A stretch of 64,000 nucleotides of DNA from Neisseria dentiae (lineage in GTDB: Bacteria > Pseudomonadota > Gammaproteobacteria > Burkholderiales > Neisseriaceae), in the NCBI RefSeq assembly GCF_014055005.1, contig NZ_CP059570.1:2604001-2668000 (forward strand), given 5' to 3'. How positions within the stretch are numbered: the first letter of the stretch is position 1; every line of letters begins with the position of its first letter. The position numbers and the translations under genes are program-made. The notes below the pieces were generated by a model, which had not been told where the DNA came from, did not search any database, and was given only the letters and a program-made list of their open reading frames with translations. Below, piece after piece: positions 52,359 through 61,060 of this stretch.

Positions 52359-52591
52359 GCGGCAGGCAGCCGCAGCAAACGGTTGAAGCAGCGGCATAAT
52401 CCCGTTAAACTTCGCCAACCGTTCAGGCCGTCTGAAAAAAACGCAAACCTTTGCCAAGCAAACCGCAGCAAACCCGCCGGTTTTTTCAGACGGCCTGCAC
52501 ACAACAGAAGCCGCTGCAAACATTGCGCTTGCAGCTTGAGCACGTCAGCGTCATTGCGCCGCTGCGAAACCGAAACAGAAGGCCCTCTATC

Positions 52592-53599
52592 ATGACCGTC
52601 GCCCCCGTTGCCCTGCGCCGCCAAAGCGAGCGCAAACCGCACCAAACCGCCCAATATTGGCGAAAATGCCAGGTTGAAGAACTGTTTGAAATGCCGTTTC
52701 TCGACCTCGTTTACAAAGCCGCCGAAGTCCACCGCGCCCACTTCAACCCCCGCGAAATCCAGCTTTCCACCCTGCTTTCCATCAAAACCGGCGGCTGCCC
52801 CGAAGACTGCGAATACTGCCCGCAGTCGGCGCACCACAACACCGGCCTCGAAAAATCGAAAATGATGGACGTGGAAGAAATCCTCAAAATCGCCCGCACC
52901 GCCAAAGCGCGCGGCGCCAGCCGCTTCTGCATGGGCGCGGCCTGGCGCGGGCCGAAACCGAAAGACGTGGAAACCGTTTCCGAAATCATCAAAGCCGTGA
53001 AAGGTTTGGGGCTGGAAACCTGCGGCACCTTCGGCATGCTCGAAGAAGGCATGGCCGAAGATTTGAAAAACGCCGGGCTGGACTACTACAACCACAACCT
53101 CGACACCGACCCCGAACGCTACAACGACATCATCCACACCCGCCAACACGAAGACCGCATGGACACGCTGGGCAAAGTGCGCGGTGCGGGTTTGAAAGTG
53201 TGTTGCGGCGGCATCGTCGGCATGAACGAAACCCGCCCCCAGCGCGCCGGCCTGATAGCCAGCCTCGCCAACCTCGACCCGCAGCCCGAGAGCGTGCCCA
53301 TCAACCAGTTGGTAAAAGTGGAAGGCACGCCGCTGGCCGACGCCGAAGATTTGGATTGGACGGAATTCGTGCGCACCATCGCCGTGGCGCGCATCACCAT
53401 GCCGCAAAGCTATGTGCGCCTTTCGGCAGGCCGCACCGCCATGCCCGAAGCCATGCAGGCGATGTGCTTTCTCGCCGGCGCCAATTCGATTTTCTACGGC
53501 GACAAACTCTTAACCACCGGCAACCCCGAAACCGACGGCGACCGCCTGCTGATGGAAAAGCTGGATTTGCACCCGCTGCAATATCAGGCGCGGGAGTGA
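52592..53599 (+). CDS. bioB: Biotin synthase
   Basis: BioB inserts sulfur into dethiobiotin in the last step of biotin synthesis. The 335-residue radical SAM protein has the CxxxCxxC motif in CPEDCEYCPQS (residues of about 70-80), the [2Fe-2S] ligands later in the barrel (CGGIVGM region and KVCC), and the conserved arginine in RLSAGR. The start is the ATG at 52592 (MTVAPVALRR). The frame is open for 47 codons upstream, through a DUS, without family similarity. The other bio genes are not adjacent. Confidence 0.97.
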   Translation: MTVAPVALRRQSERKPHQTAQYWRKCQVEELFEMPFLDLVYKAAEVHRAHFNPREIQLSTLLSIKTGGCPEDCEYCPQSAHHNTGLEKSKMMDVEEILKIARTAKARGASRFCMGAAWRGPKPKDVETVSEIIKAVKGLGLETCGTFGMLEEGMAEDLKNAGLDYYNHNLDTDPERYNDIIHTRQHEDRMDTLGKVRGAGLKVCCGGIVGMNETRPQRAGLIASLANLDPQPESVPINQLVKVEGTPLADAEDLDWTEFVRTIAVARITMPQSYVRLSAGRTAMPEAMQAMCFLAGANSIFYGDKLLTTGNPETDGDRLLMEKLDLHPLQYQARE

Positions 53600-53700
53600 T
53601 TTCCGTTAGACACGGTTCCAAAAACCTGTTCCGTTCTACCCGGACTTGGTTCGGGTAGAACGCAAACGCTGCTTGAGAGGCTGATATGGATTTTGCAAAA

Positions 53701-53729
53701 AGGCCGTCTGAACATTTTCAGACGGCCTC
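53701..53729 (-). terminator. DUS palindrome terminator for the small minus-strand gene
   Basis: AGGCCGTCTGAA (53701-53712) and TTCAGACGGCCT (53718-53729) form a 12-base stem with a five-base loop. On the minus strand it is followed by TTTTTGC, which suits termination of the gene at 53734-53865. It also lies downstream of bioB. Confidence 0.75.
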
Positions 53730-53733
53730 TTAC

Positions 53734-53865
53734 CTACCACCATTTGACTGCATTAATCAGATACCCTGCCGCAGCCAGCAAACCGATAATCGCGATGACC
53801 CAAAACCGTTTACCCGATAAGTTCAGAATCGCCATTATTATTCGATCAGTCGGTTGAATATTCAT
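53734..53865 (-). CDS. Small membrane protein of 43 residues
   Basis: An ATG at 53865 is preceded by the excellent ribosome binding site AAAGGAGATAT. The reading frame encodes 43 residues beginning MNIQPTDRIIMAILNLSGKR and ending LINAVKWW. Residues of about 21-40 form one strong transmembrane helix (FWVIAIIGLLAAAGYL). It ends at TAG five bases before a DUS terminator with a T-run on this strand. I recognise no family. Gene structure is convincing for its size, but expression is not shown. Confidence 0.65.
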   Translation of the reverse strand: MNIQPTDRIIMAILNLSGKRFWVIAIIGLLAAAGYLINAVKWW

Positions 53866-54031
53866 AAAAAATATCTCCTTTCAAAGGGTGGTTTCAAAAG
53901 ACATTTGAAATTTCAGTATCTAAAAAACTTCAAATGCGGTAGGCGAATTAAAACATCCCGCAAATGCTTAAATACACTGACATGCTTCACTGTTGTATTT
54001 TGTGTTTTTGATTTGAAAACAAACAATAAAA

Positions 54032-54061
54032 AGGCCGTCTGAAAACATTTTCAGACGGCCT
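54032..54061 (-). terminator. DUS terminator of the RNB-domain gene
   Basis: AGGCCGTCTGAA (54032-54043) and TTCAGACGGCCT (54050-54061) are inverted around six bases. On the minus strand the hairpin is followed by TTTTTATTG, just after the stop codon of the RNB gene. Confidence 0.8.
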
Positions 54062-54088
54062 CTCTTCACGCTTACCCCCCCGCAACGC

Positions 54089-55951
54089 CTACGCCGCAGG
54101 CGGCAGCATCTTCAAATAATTCAAAGCGATAAACTGCTTGTCGGCATCCACTTCGGCCACCGAAAGCAGCAGTTGCGATTTGGGCAGCGCGTCAAACGGA
54201 ATGCCTGTGGCGCGCACGGCCAGCGGCAGGCCGTCGATGCGCACCAAATCTTCTTTCAGCAGCGTGGCCTTCAGCTCTTTCAACCCCTGCTGGCGGATAT
54301 ACACCAAGCTCCAGTAGCCCTCCATTTTGCGCTGGAAATCGGCATAGGCGGTGTAGGCCGCGTCGAAATCGCGCAGGGCGGCGAACAGGGCGGTGTCGTT
54401 GCTGTGAAACAGCGGCTCGGCTTCACTGTTTATCAGGCTGAGCAGCTGCTTTTGGTTGATATAGTCGGCGGCGCGGCGCAGCGGCGAGGTGAACCAGCCG
54501 TAGTGCTGCACGCCCATGCCGCTGTGCGGTTCGGATTGGGTGCTCATGCGCACTTTGCTGTTGCCGGGCTGCACGCGGAAAAGGCCGGGCAGGCTGTTTT
54601 CATCGAGCATCTGCGCCCATGTGCTGTTGGCGAGTATCATCATTTCGCTCACCAGCGTGTCGATGGGCGAGCCGCGCTCGCGGCGGGAAACGGCCACGCT
54701 GCCGTCTTCGTTCAACCCGATGCCGTAATCGTATTGCGGGGCGCGGTCCGGCTCGTATTTGCCGCGCGCTTTTTGGCGGGCTATGGCGAAGCGGTGCAGC
54801 CAGATTAAATCCTGATGGTGGTTGAACATGGCCTGCCCTTCGGCATCGAGGCCGGTTTCGGCGTTGAAGTGCGGCTCGATGGCTTGGATGCGCAGGTTTT
54901 CGGCGATATAAACGGCTTCGATTTTGTGCACGGGCGCGCTGATGTTGAAATCGGCGTCAACGTCGAAATAAATGCTCACGGCGGGGCGGTGGCCGCCGGC
55001 ATCGAGGCTGAAGGCGGCAATCCAGTTGTCGGGCAGCATGGTGATTTTGCCGCCGGGAAAATACACCGTGCTCAGGCGCTCCATAATGGTTTTTTCGATG
55101 GCGCTGCCCGAGGCAACGGCCAGCGCGGGTGCGGCGATGTGGATGCCCACGCGTTTGGTGCCGTTGCCCAAATCGGTAACGCTTAAGGCGTCGTCCACTT
55201 CGGTGGTGTCTTCGTCGTCGATGGAAAACGCCTGCACAGCGGCCTGCGGCAGTGCTGGCAGCGCGGGCACGGGCATATTGGCAAAGGCCGTGCCTTTGGG
55301 AAAGTGTTTGACTTCGAAACCGTCGCGCAGGTATTGCGGAATCGAGGCGACGCCGCCGGTTTGCATGGCCAGCTCCAGCGGGGCGAGTTTGAGCGCGTCG
55401 GCGGCTTTGGTGAAGGCTTTGTAGGTGGGCGCCTGTTTGTCGGGCGCGTGCAGGATGGTTTTCAGGTCGGCGGCGATTTCAGACGGCATCTCGCCCTGCT
55501 TGAGTGCTTCCGACCAGGCTTCGATTTGCGCGTCCTGCTGTTTTTTACGCTCCACCGCCGCCAGCGCCTGTTTGAGTGTTTCTTCGGGGGCGGCTTTGAA
55601 GATGCCTTTGGCTTTTTTATAGAAATACATCGGTGCGGCATAAAGCGCAATCAGCGTGGCCGCCAGCTCGGTTTTGGCGGGCGCGTGGCCGAAGTATTCT
55701 TCGGCGATGGCTTCGGCGCTGAATTCTTCTTCGCCGCACACTTCCCACAACAGGTCGGTGTCGATTTCGGCGGCTTCGGCCTGGGCTTGGGCGAGGAATG
55801 CGTCCATCGGGGTGTCGAATTCGACAAACACGTTGGCCGCTTTCACTTTGGTGCGTTTGCCGTGCTGGGTATCGGCCTGATAGGTGGCGTCGTTTTTCTG
55901 CACCACGGCGGCCACTTTGAATTGGCCGGATTCTTCGTAAAAAATGTTCAT
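54089..55951 (-). CDS. RNB-domain exoribonuclease (RNase II/R family)
   Basis: The 620-residue protein would degrade RNA processively from the 3' end. The RNB catalytic domain (residues of about 240-520) has the acidic cluster in SIDDEDTTEVDDALSV, the magnesium-binding site of the family, and the motif YGWFTSPLRRAADYINQKQL near residue 505. The N-terminal 200 residues lack clear cold-shock motifs and differ from E. coli RNase II and RNase R. The protein is shorter than RNase R (about 800). It is a distinct betaproteobacterial-type RNB protein. Confidence 0.88.
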   Translation of the reverse strand: MNIFYEESGQFKVAAVVQKNDATYQADTQHGKRTKVKAANVFVEFDTPMDAFLAQAQAEAAEIDTDLLWEVCGEEEFSAEAIAEEYFGHAPAKTELAATLIALYAAPMYFYKKAKGIFKAAPEETLKQALAAVERKKQQDAQIEAWSEALKQGEMPSEIAADLKTILHAPDKQAPTYKAFTKAADALKLAPLELAMQTGGVASIPQYLRDGFEVKHFPKGTAFANMPVPALPALPQAAVQAFSIDDEDTTEVDDALSVTDLGNGTKRVGIHIAAPALAVASGSAIEKTIMERLSTVYFPGGKITMLPDNWIAAFSLDAGGHRPAVSIYFDVDADFNISAPVHKIEAVYIAENLRIQAIEPHFNAETGLDAEGQAMFNHHQDLIWLHRFAIARQKARGKYEPDRAPQYDYGIGLNEDGSVAVSRRERGSPIDTLVSEMMILANSTWAQMLDENSLPGLFRVQPGNSKVRMSTQSEPHSGMGVQHYGWFTSPLRRAADYINQKQLLSLINSEAEPLFHSNDTALFAALRDFDAAYTAYADFQRKMEGYWSLVYIRQQGLKELKATLLKEDLVRIDGLPLAVRATGIPFDALPKSQLLLSVAEVDADKQFIALNYLKMLPPAA

Positions 55952-56093
55952 ATAAAAGCTAAAAGCGCAGTCGGAAAAGCGCGTGATTTTAACAGGATTC
56001 GCAAAGGCCGTCTGAAAGGTTTGCGCCGCTTCGGCGGCAGCCCGCCGCCTTTCAGACGGCCTGCGGTCAAACTACTTGCCTAGTACCCGTTCC

Positions 56094-56170
56094 GTCATAC
56101 TCGGGCTTGACCCGAGTATCTCCCAAATTTGCTGAAACCCAAGATACTCGGGTCAAGCCCGAGTATGACG
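56094..56170. repeat. CATACTCGGGCTTGACCCGAG inverted repeat, copy 1
   Basis: The left arm GTCATACTCGGGCTTGACCC and the right arm GGGTCAAGCCCGAGTATGAC are inverted around a short AT-rich centre. Each arm also contains the smaller palindrome CTCGGGCTTGACCCGAG. A second, disrupted copy lies at 59229-59506. Confidence 0.8.
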
Positions 56171-56234
56171 GCAGTTGGGTATTTCAGACGGCCTGCGCGG
56201 ATTTTGCAAAGCGTCCGGCATGGTTGTTAACGGC

Positions 56235-57461
56235 TCAGTTTTCCTTCTCCCGCCGCGTGTGGATATCGAACTGCGCCAACGTGATGTTGAGCGCGCTCAA
56301 ACACGGCGACATAATCTCGGCCACGGCCGCATCGACATCGTCGCGGCTTTGGCCGACCGGGCGGTAAACAAACAGCCTGAACAGATCGTTCAGCCCGATG
56401 GCTTCGGCATTGGTTTTCAGCACCCAGCCCTGTTTGCCCAAATAAACATAACCGTGGCGGGCGAGTTTTTCGAGCAGTTCGCCCAATTCGTCGTAGCCCA
56501 TATTGATATGCGGGCGGAAATCCTGCACCCTGAGCGCGCCGCCGGTTTGCTGGGCTTCGTGGAGCAGCAGCAGGATTTTCAACACATCGTCAAACCGCCC
56601 GCGCGCATCGAAACCGCGCCGGAACGCTTCGCCCTGCCAGTAGGAAAGCGAAGCGGTGAACACCGCGCCGGAGAGCACCAGCATCCACAGCAAATTGAGC
56701 CACAGCAGAAAAAACGGCACCGCCGCAAACGCGCCGTAAATCAGCGTGTAGCCCTTAAACGTGCCGATATACCACGCAAAACCGTAACGCGCGGCTTCGA
56801 GCAGCACCGCCGTTACCGCCGCCCCGAGCAGCGCATGGCGGGCGGGCACGAAGCGGTTGGGCACCAGCCGGTAGAGCAGCCACAGCAGCAGCGTGCTGAA
56901 CAATATCGACGCGCTGATGCGCACCGCCGCCGCCAGCAGCGGGTAGTTTTCGCCGAACGGGCTGTATTTGAGCAGCGACGACCACAGCGACAAACCCACG
57001 CCCAACGCCAGCGGGCCGAACGTGAGCAGCGCCCAATACACCAGAAACTGCATCATCAGCGGCCGCTGCGTGCCCACGCGCCAGATGCGGTTGAACGTTT
57101 GGTCGATGGTTTGGATCAGCATCAGCGAAGTAACGCCCAGCATAATGATGCCGATGGCCGTCAGCCCGCTGGCTTTCTCTTTAAACGCATCGATATATTC
57201 AAACAAAGTGTCCGCACCTTGCGGCACGATGGTTTGGTTGACAAACTGAACGAAAGAAGCGGAAAGCTCGTCGAACACCGGAAACGCCGACACCACCACC
57301 AACGTTACCGTCAAAACCGGCACCAGCGCCAAAAGCGTGGTAAACGTGAGGCTGGCCGACACCTGCGGCACGCGGATTTCCATAAAACGGCGGTACACAA
57401 ACCACGCAAACCCGCCCAAACGCGAAGCGCGCACGGCTTGCCACCAAGATAAATCAGGCAT
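56235..57461 (-). CDS. YihY/BrkB family inner-membrane protein
   Basis: The 408-residue protein has about six membrane helices (residues of about 35-290) in the YihY/BrkB pattern: ASLTFTTLLALVPVLTVTL near residue 36 and YGAFAAVPFFLLWLNLLWM near residue 240. A soluble C-terminal domain of about 120 residues resembles a winged-helix region. E. coli YihY was once named RNase BN in error, and no function is established. It is not similar to true RNase BN. Confidence 0.92.
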   Translation of the reverse strand: MPDLSWWQAVRASRLGGFAWFVYRRFMEIRVPQVSASLTFTTLLALVPVLTVTLVVVSAFPVFDELSASFVQFVNQTIVPQGADTLFEYIDAFKEKASGLTAIGIIMLGVTSLMLIQTIDQTFNRIWRVGTQRPLMMQFLVYWALLTFGPLALGVGLSLWSSLLKYSPFGENYPLLAAAVRISASILFSTLLLWLLYRLVPNRFVPARHALLGAAVTAVLLEAARYGFAWYIGTFKGYTLIYGAFAAVPFFLLWLNLLWMLVLSGAVFTASLSYWQGEAFRRGFDARGRFDDVLKILLLLHEAQQTGGALRVQDFRPHINMGYDELGELLEKLARHGYVYLGKQGWVLKTNAEAIGLNDLFRLFVYRPVGQSRDDVDAAVAEIMSPCLSALNITLAQFDIHTRREKEN

Positions 57462-57534
57462 ATTCTTCCACTTTCTTCTTTTTACCGGTTTAAAGTTTTC
57501 AGACGGCCCAACCCTGTTGGCAGTGTTACAAGCC

Positions 57535-57752
57535 GAGACCTTTGCAAAAATACCTTAAGGCCGTCTGAAATGTTTAAATCCCGTCATTCCCGCGCAGGCG
57601 GGAATCCAGATGGAAATATTGAAGTATTGATTAAACAAATACTTGAATGCCAAGCACCCGGATTCCCGCCTGCGCGGGGGAGCGCAGCTGACTTGCGAAG
57701 CTAATGACGGAAATCAGATTTTTCAGGTGGTGTTGAATTTTGCAAAGGTCTC
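57535..57752. repeat. Palindromic mobile repeat with perfect GAGACCTTTGCAAAA ends (copy C)
   Basis: The left end GAGACCTTTGCAAAA and right end TTTTGCAAAGGTCTC are perfect inverted repeats of 15 bases. A DUS, a dRS3 palindrome (57586-57605 region) and a degenerate right dRS3 lie inside. The flanks AAGCC and AGGCC differ at one base. The right flank continues as a complete DUS before the WrbA-like gene. Total length is 218 bp. Confidence 0.75.
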
Positions 57753-57792
57753 AGGCCGTCTGAAACCTACCCAATTGTAACGGAAAGCCGCA

Positions 57793-58398
57793 ATGAGCCA
57801 AAACCCTTTGAAAATACTTGTTTTATACTATTCCCAACAAGGCGGCACGCAAAACCTCGCCCGCCAGATTGCGCGCGGCATCGAAAGCGTGGCCGGCTGC
57901 GAAGCCGTGCTGCGCACCGTGCCGAAAGTGTCTGCCGTGTGCGAAGCGGTCGAAGCCGGCATTCCCGCCGAAGGCGCGCCCTATTGCAGCGCCGAAGACC
58001 TCAAAACCTGCGCCGCCCTCGCCCTGGGCAGCCCCACCCGCTTCGGCAACATGGCCGCCGCCATGAAATACTTTATCGACGGCACCATCCCGCAATGGCT
58101 GGGCGGCGAACTCATCGGCAAGCCCGCCACCGTGTTCACCAGCACAGCCAGCCAGCACGGCGGGCAGGAATCCACCCTGCTCACCATGATGCTGCCCCTG
58201 CTGCACCACGGCATGATTATCAGCGGCGTGCCGTTTAGCGAAGCCGCCCTCAACCAAACCCGCAGCGGCGGCACGCCCTACGGCGCATCGCATGTGGCCG
58301 GAGCGCAAGGCAGCCCCGAATTGAGCAGCGAAGAGCAGCAAATCGCATTCGCCCAAGGCAAACGCCTGGCCGAGCTGGCAGTGAAACTGGCCGTCTGA
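57793..58398 (+). CDS. WrbA-like NAD(P)H:quinone oxidoreductase
   Basis: The 201-residue protein is a flavodoxin-like quinone reductase of the WrbA type. It shows the FMN phosphate loop VLYYSQQGGTQNLARQIARG near residue 10, the ring-contacting motif GSPTRFGNMAAAMKYFID near residue 77, and the ending HHGMIISGVPF. Two-electron reduction of quinones protects against oxidative damage. It is followed after 44 bases by nfsA, so the two may be co-transcribed. Confidence 0.92.
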   Translation: MSQNPLKILVLYYSQQGGTQNLARQIARGIESVAGCEAVLRTVPKVSAVCEAVEAGIPAEGAPYCSAEDLKTCAALALGSPTRFGNMAAAMKYFIDGTIPQWLGGELIGKPATVFTSTASQHGGQESTLLTMMLPLLHHGMIISGVPFSEAALNQTRSGGTPYGASHVAGAQGSPELSSEEQQIAFAQGKRLAELAVKLAV

Positions 58399-58442
58399 AA
58401 AAATTTTTTTTACCTTATACGCACACAACAGGAGAAACCCGC

Positions 58443-59174
58443 ATGACCGTATTACCGAGCAAACCCGCGCTGGAAACCGCCTTAAGCCACCGCTCCATCC
58501 GTAAATTCACCGGCGAGCCGATTGCCCCCGAAATGCTTCAAGCCGTGCTCGCCGCCGGGCAGGCCGCCTCCACATCAAGCTTTATGCAACTGGTGCACAT
58601 CGTGCGCGTTACCGATGCCGAAAAACGCAAACAGCTGCGCACCGTGGGCGCCAACCAACACTACATCGAAACCTGCGCCGAGTTTTTAGTATTCTGCATC
58701 GACTTGGCCAAACACAAAAAAATCGCCCCCGACGCGCAAACCGACTGGACGGAAATGACGCTGATGGGCGCAATCGACGCGGGCATCGCCGCGCAAAACG
58801 TGCTGCTCACCGCCGAATCGCTGGGCTTGGGCGGCGTGTATATCGGCAGCCTGCGCGACGACATCAACGCCACCGACCGCATTCTGAATCTGCCCGAAAA
58901 CGTAGTGCCGCTGTTCGGCATGTGCTTGGGCCACCCCGCCCAAGACCCGATTATGCGCCCGCGCCTGCCCGCCGCCTGCGTGGTGTCCGAAAACGGCTAC
59001 GCCCCGCTCGACGACGCGCTCTATGCCGGATACGACGCCACCGTGGCCGACTACTACCAGCGCCGCAGCAATCTGGATTTGAACTTTACCAAACAGGTGC
59101 GCAACACGCTCTGCCACGAAGTGCGCCCCGACATCCTGCCGTTTTTGCAGCGCAAAGGCTTGGCGAAACGCTGA
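58443..59174 (+). CDS. nfsA: Oxygen-insensitive NADPH nitroreductase
   Basis: NfsA reduces nitro compounds and quinones with FMN and NADPH. The 243-residue protein begins with the FMN-binding HRSIRKFTGEPI and contains TSSFMQLVHIVRVTD and ESLGLGGVYIGSLRDD. The C-terminal part contains conserved PRLPAACVVSEN and QVRNTLCHE. In Neisseria, loss of such enzymes can give nitrofuran resistance. It follows ACAGGAGAAACCC. It forms a likely two-gene unit with the WrbA-like gene. Confidence 0.93.
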   Translation: MTVLPSKPALETALSHRSIRKFTGEPIAPEMLQAVLAAGQAASTSSFMQLVHIVRVTDAEKRKQLRTVGANQHYIETCAEFLVFCIDLAKHKKIAPDAQTDWTEMTLMGAIDAGIAAQNVLLTAESLGLGGVYIGSLRDDINATDRILNLPENVVPLFGMCLGHPAQDPIMRPRLPAACVVSENGYAPLDDALYAGYDATVADYYQRRSNLDLNFTKQVRNTLCHEVRPDILPFLQRKGLAKR

Positions 59175-59229
59175 TCCGGCGCACCGCACCAACCGTTATA
59201 GTCAATTAACTTAATAAAAAATATACACA

Positions 59230-59506
59230 TCATACTCGGGCTTGACCCGAGTATCTCAAGTTTCAGAAAAGTTTGGGATACTCGGGTCAAGCCCGGGACC
59301 TTTACAAAATTCGTTTAGGCCGTCTGAAACATCCGATTATCGTCATTCCCGCGTAGGCGGGAATCCAGCCGTATTTCTCGTAGGTTATTGAAATAAAACA
59401 CCTGATGATTTTAATGCTGGATTCCCGCCTACGCGGGAATGACGGAATTTAAGCATTTCAGACGGCCTTAAGGGTCTTTTTGCAAAGGTCAAGCCCGGGT
59501 ATGACG
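59230..59506. repeat. CATACTCGGG repeat, copy 2, split by a mobile repeat
   Basis: The left arm CATACTCGGGCTTGACCCGA and most of the right arm up to GGGTCAAGCCCG precede 59297. The arm resumes at 59489 as TCAAGCCCGGGTATGACGG. The 11-base sequence TCAAGCCCGGG is present on both sides of the insertion. Confidence 0.7.
59294..59490. repeat. Palindromic mobile repeat with GACCTTT ends (copy D)
   Basis: The left end is GGGACCTTTACAAAA and the right end TTTTTGCAAAGGTC. Two perfect dRS3 palindromes (near 59345 and 59421) and two inverted DUS copies lie inside. It is inserted into the CATACTCGGG repeat and is flanked by duplicated target sequence. Length is about 196 bp, matching copy A. Confidence 0.7.
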
Positions 59507-59560
59507 GAACGGTTACTAAACAAGTGGTTCAACTATATTATTTAGCAAATGATAAACCAT

Positions 59561-59590
59561 GAGGCCGTCTGAAAACTTTCAGACGGCCTC
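59561..59590. terminator. Inverted DUS hairpin
   Basis: GAGGCCGTCTGAAA (59561-59574) and TTTCAGACGGCCTC (59577-59590) are perfectly inverted around two bases. It lies downstream of the Sel1 gene on the minus strand. There is no T-run, so it may not be an efficient terminator. Confidence 0.5.
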
Positions 59591-59647
59591 CATAGTGTTT
59601 GCAGCGCATCATTAAACGGCTCGCTTAATCACCTTTTCCATACTGCC

Positions 59648-61060
59648 CTATCGCGGTATTTCCCGCTGCCACTGTTGCAGCAGCTGCCGCAGCTGGTCGG
59701 CGTGCTCGTGGCCGCTGTCGATGGCGTTTTGCAGCCAGGTGCAGGCGGTGGCGGTGCTTTGCGGCGCACCCAAGCCGTGGTAATACAAACAAGCCAGATT
59801 GTATTGCGCCATCGGATCGCCCTGATTGGCGGCCTGCTCAAACCAATAAGCCGCCTGATCGGGGTCTGCCTCCACGCCCTGCCCGTTGTAATACATCATG
59901 CCGAGGTTGGTTTGCGCCTTGCGGTGGTGCAGCTCGGCGGCCTGAAGATAGAGTTTGCGTGCCAGAAAATAATCCTGATCGCGTCCCAAGCCGTAATGGC
60001 AGGCGAAAGCGGCCTGGTAATCCTGATCGGCTTTTTGAAACATCAGCGCCGCCTGCTTGGCTTCTTCATAATCTTCTTTATGGGTGAGCGCGGTATCGGC
60101 AAGCAGTTTTTTGTGTGCCGCCATATCGCCCAATTCCGCAGCGCGCTGGTATTGGCGGCGGGCGGTGTCGGTGTCGGCTTCGACACCCAAACCGTAGCGG
60201 AAAATATCGCCGAGCAGGCGCAGGGCTTTGGGGTGGTTGCGGCGGGCGGCCGCCGAAGCGTGTTTGCGGGCCTGTTGGTGGTCGCGCTCCACAAACCTGC
60301 CGGTCAGATAAGCCTCGGCCAGCGTTGCCTGGGCATCGGAATCGCCTTGCGCGGCGGCTTTTTCGAGCCAGCCTATGGATTCGCCGTTGTTCTGCTCAAA
60401 GAGCGCCTCGCCCAACGCGGCCTGCGCGGGCCCGAAACCCTGCTCGGCGGCGGGGGTGAAATGTTCAATGGCTTTTTGCAGGTTTTTTTCAACATGCTGG
60501 CCGTAGCGGTATTGGTTGCCGAGCAGCCAGTGGGCGGCGGTAACGCCTTGCGCGGCCGCCTGCGTAAACAGTTCGTGCGCCCGTGCCAAATCCGGCTCGG
60601 GTGCCTGCTGGTAATATTTGGCGAGATAAAACTGCGCGTCGCCGCTGCCTTGTGCCGCCGCCAGTTCGGCCCAATGCACGGCCTGCGGGTCTTTTTGGTC
60701 GGCACAATATTCGAGCAGCCGCAGCTGGGCGTGCAACACGCCGCTTTCGGCCAGCTCGGTGTAGGCGCCTATCTGCTGCTCGAAACGTTCGCCGTCGGCG
60801 GCGCGCAGTTGCAGCAGGTTATAACGGGCATAGGGGTGGCCGCCCTCCGCCGCCACCGCCAGCCAATGGCGGGCAGCGCTGTAATTGGGGCGCGCACCCG
60901 CACCGTTGAGCAGGCAGCCGGCCAGTTGGAACGCGGCCTCGATATGCCCGGCTTGGGCGGCCTCAAACAGCAGGGGCACAGCGGCGGCGCAGTCGTTCGG
61001 GTTTTTCAGCAGCAGCTCGTGCCCTTGCTGGAACAGTGATTCGGGAGTGGCTTGGGTCAT
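59648..61060 (-). CDS. Sel1-repeat (TPR-like) protein
   Basis: The 470-residue protein is built from about ten Sel1-like helical repeats of about 36 residues, recognised by patterns such as AQGDSDAQATLAEAYLTGRF, AAELHHRKAQTNLGMMYYNG and AANQGDPMAQYNLACLYYHG. Such proteins act as scaffolds for protein-protein contacts. No signal peptide is visible with the chosen start MTQATPESL at 61060, so it appears cytoplasmic. The frame extends 38 codons upstream without a supported start. A specific partner cannot be predicted. Confidence 0.85.
   Translation of the reverse strand: MTQATPESLFQQGHELLLKNPNDCAAAVPLLFEAAQAGHIEAAFQLAGCLLNGAGARPNYSAARHWLAVAAEGGHPYARYNLLQLRAADGERFEQQIGAYTELAESGVLHAQLRLLEYCADQKDPQAVHWAELAAAQGSGDAQFYLAKYYQQAPEPDLARAHELFTQAAAQGVTAAHWLLGNQYRYGQHVEKNLQKAIEHFTPAAEQGFGPAQAALGEALFEQNNGESIGWLEKAAAQGDSDAQATLAEAYLTGRFVERDHQQARKHASAAARRNHPKALRLLGDIFRYGLGVEADTDTARRQYQRAAELGDMAAHKKLLADTALTHKEDYEEAKQAALMFQKADQDYQAAFACHYGLGRDQDYFLARKLYLQAAELHHRKAQTNLGMMYYNGQGVEADPDQAAYWFEQAANQGDPMAQYNLACLYYHGLGAPQSTATACTWLQNAIDSGHEHADQLRQLLQQWQREIPR

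Larger units (their letters stand above)
59175..59647. other. Repeat-filled intergenic region
   Basis: This 473-bp gap contains no gene that I can support. It holds a CATACTCGGGCTTGACCCGAG repeat (59230-59297), interrupted by a palindromic dRS3 element (about 59294-59490), the rest of the interrupted arm (59489-59506), an AT-rich stretch, and an inverted DUS pair (59561-59590) that may terminate the Sel1 gene. Confidence 0.75.

Noticed and set aside
53854..54042. 62-residue plus-strand frame
   Set aside because: It has no good ribosome binding site or composition typical of a real protein, and it overlaps the leader of the better-supported minus-strand small gene.
54072..54082. Run of seven C as a phase-variation tract
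   Set aside because: The run near 54076 lies outside any gene, between the RNB gene stop and its terminator, so slippage would not change a protein.
54173..54808. 211-residue plus-strand frame
   Set aside because: It is antisense to the RNB exoribonuclease gene and shows no family motif.
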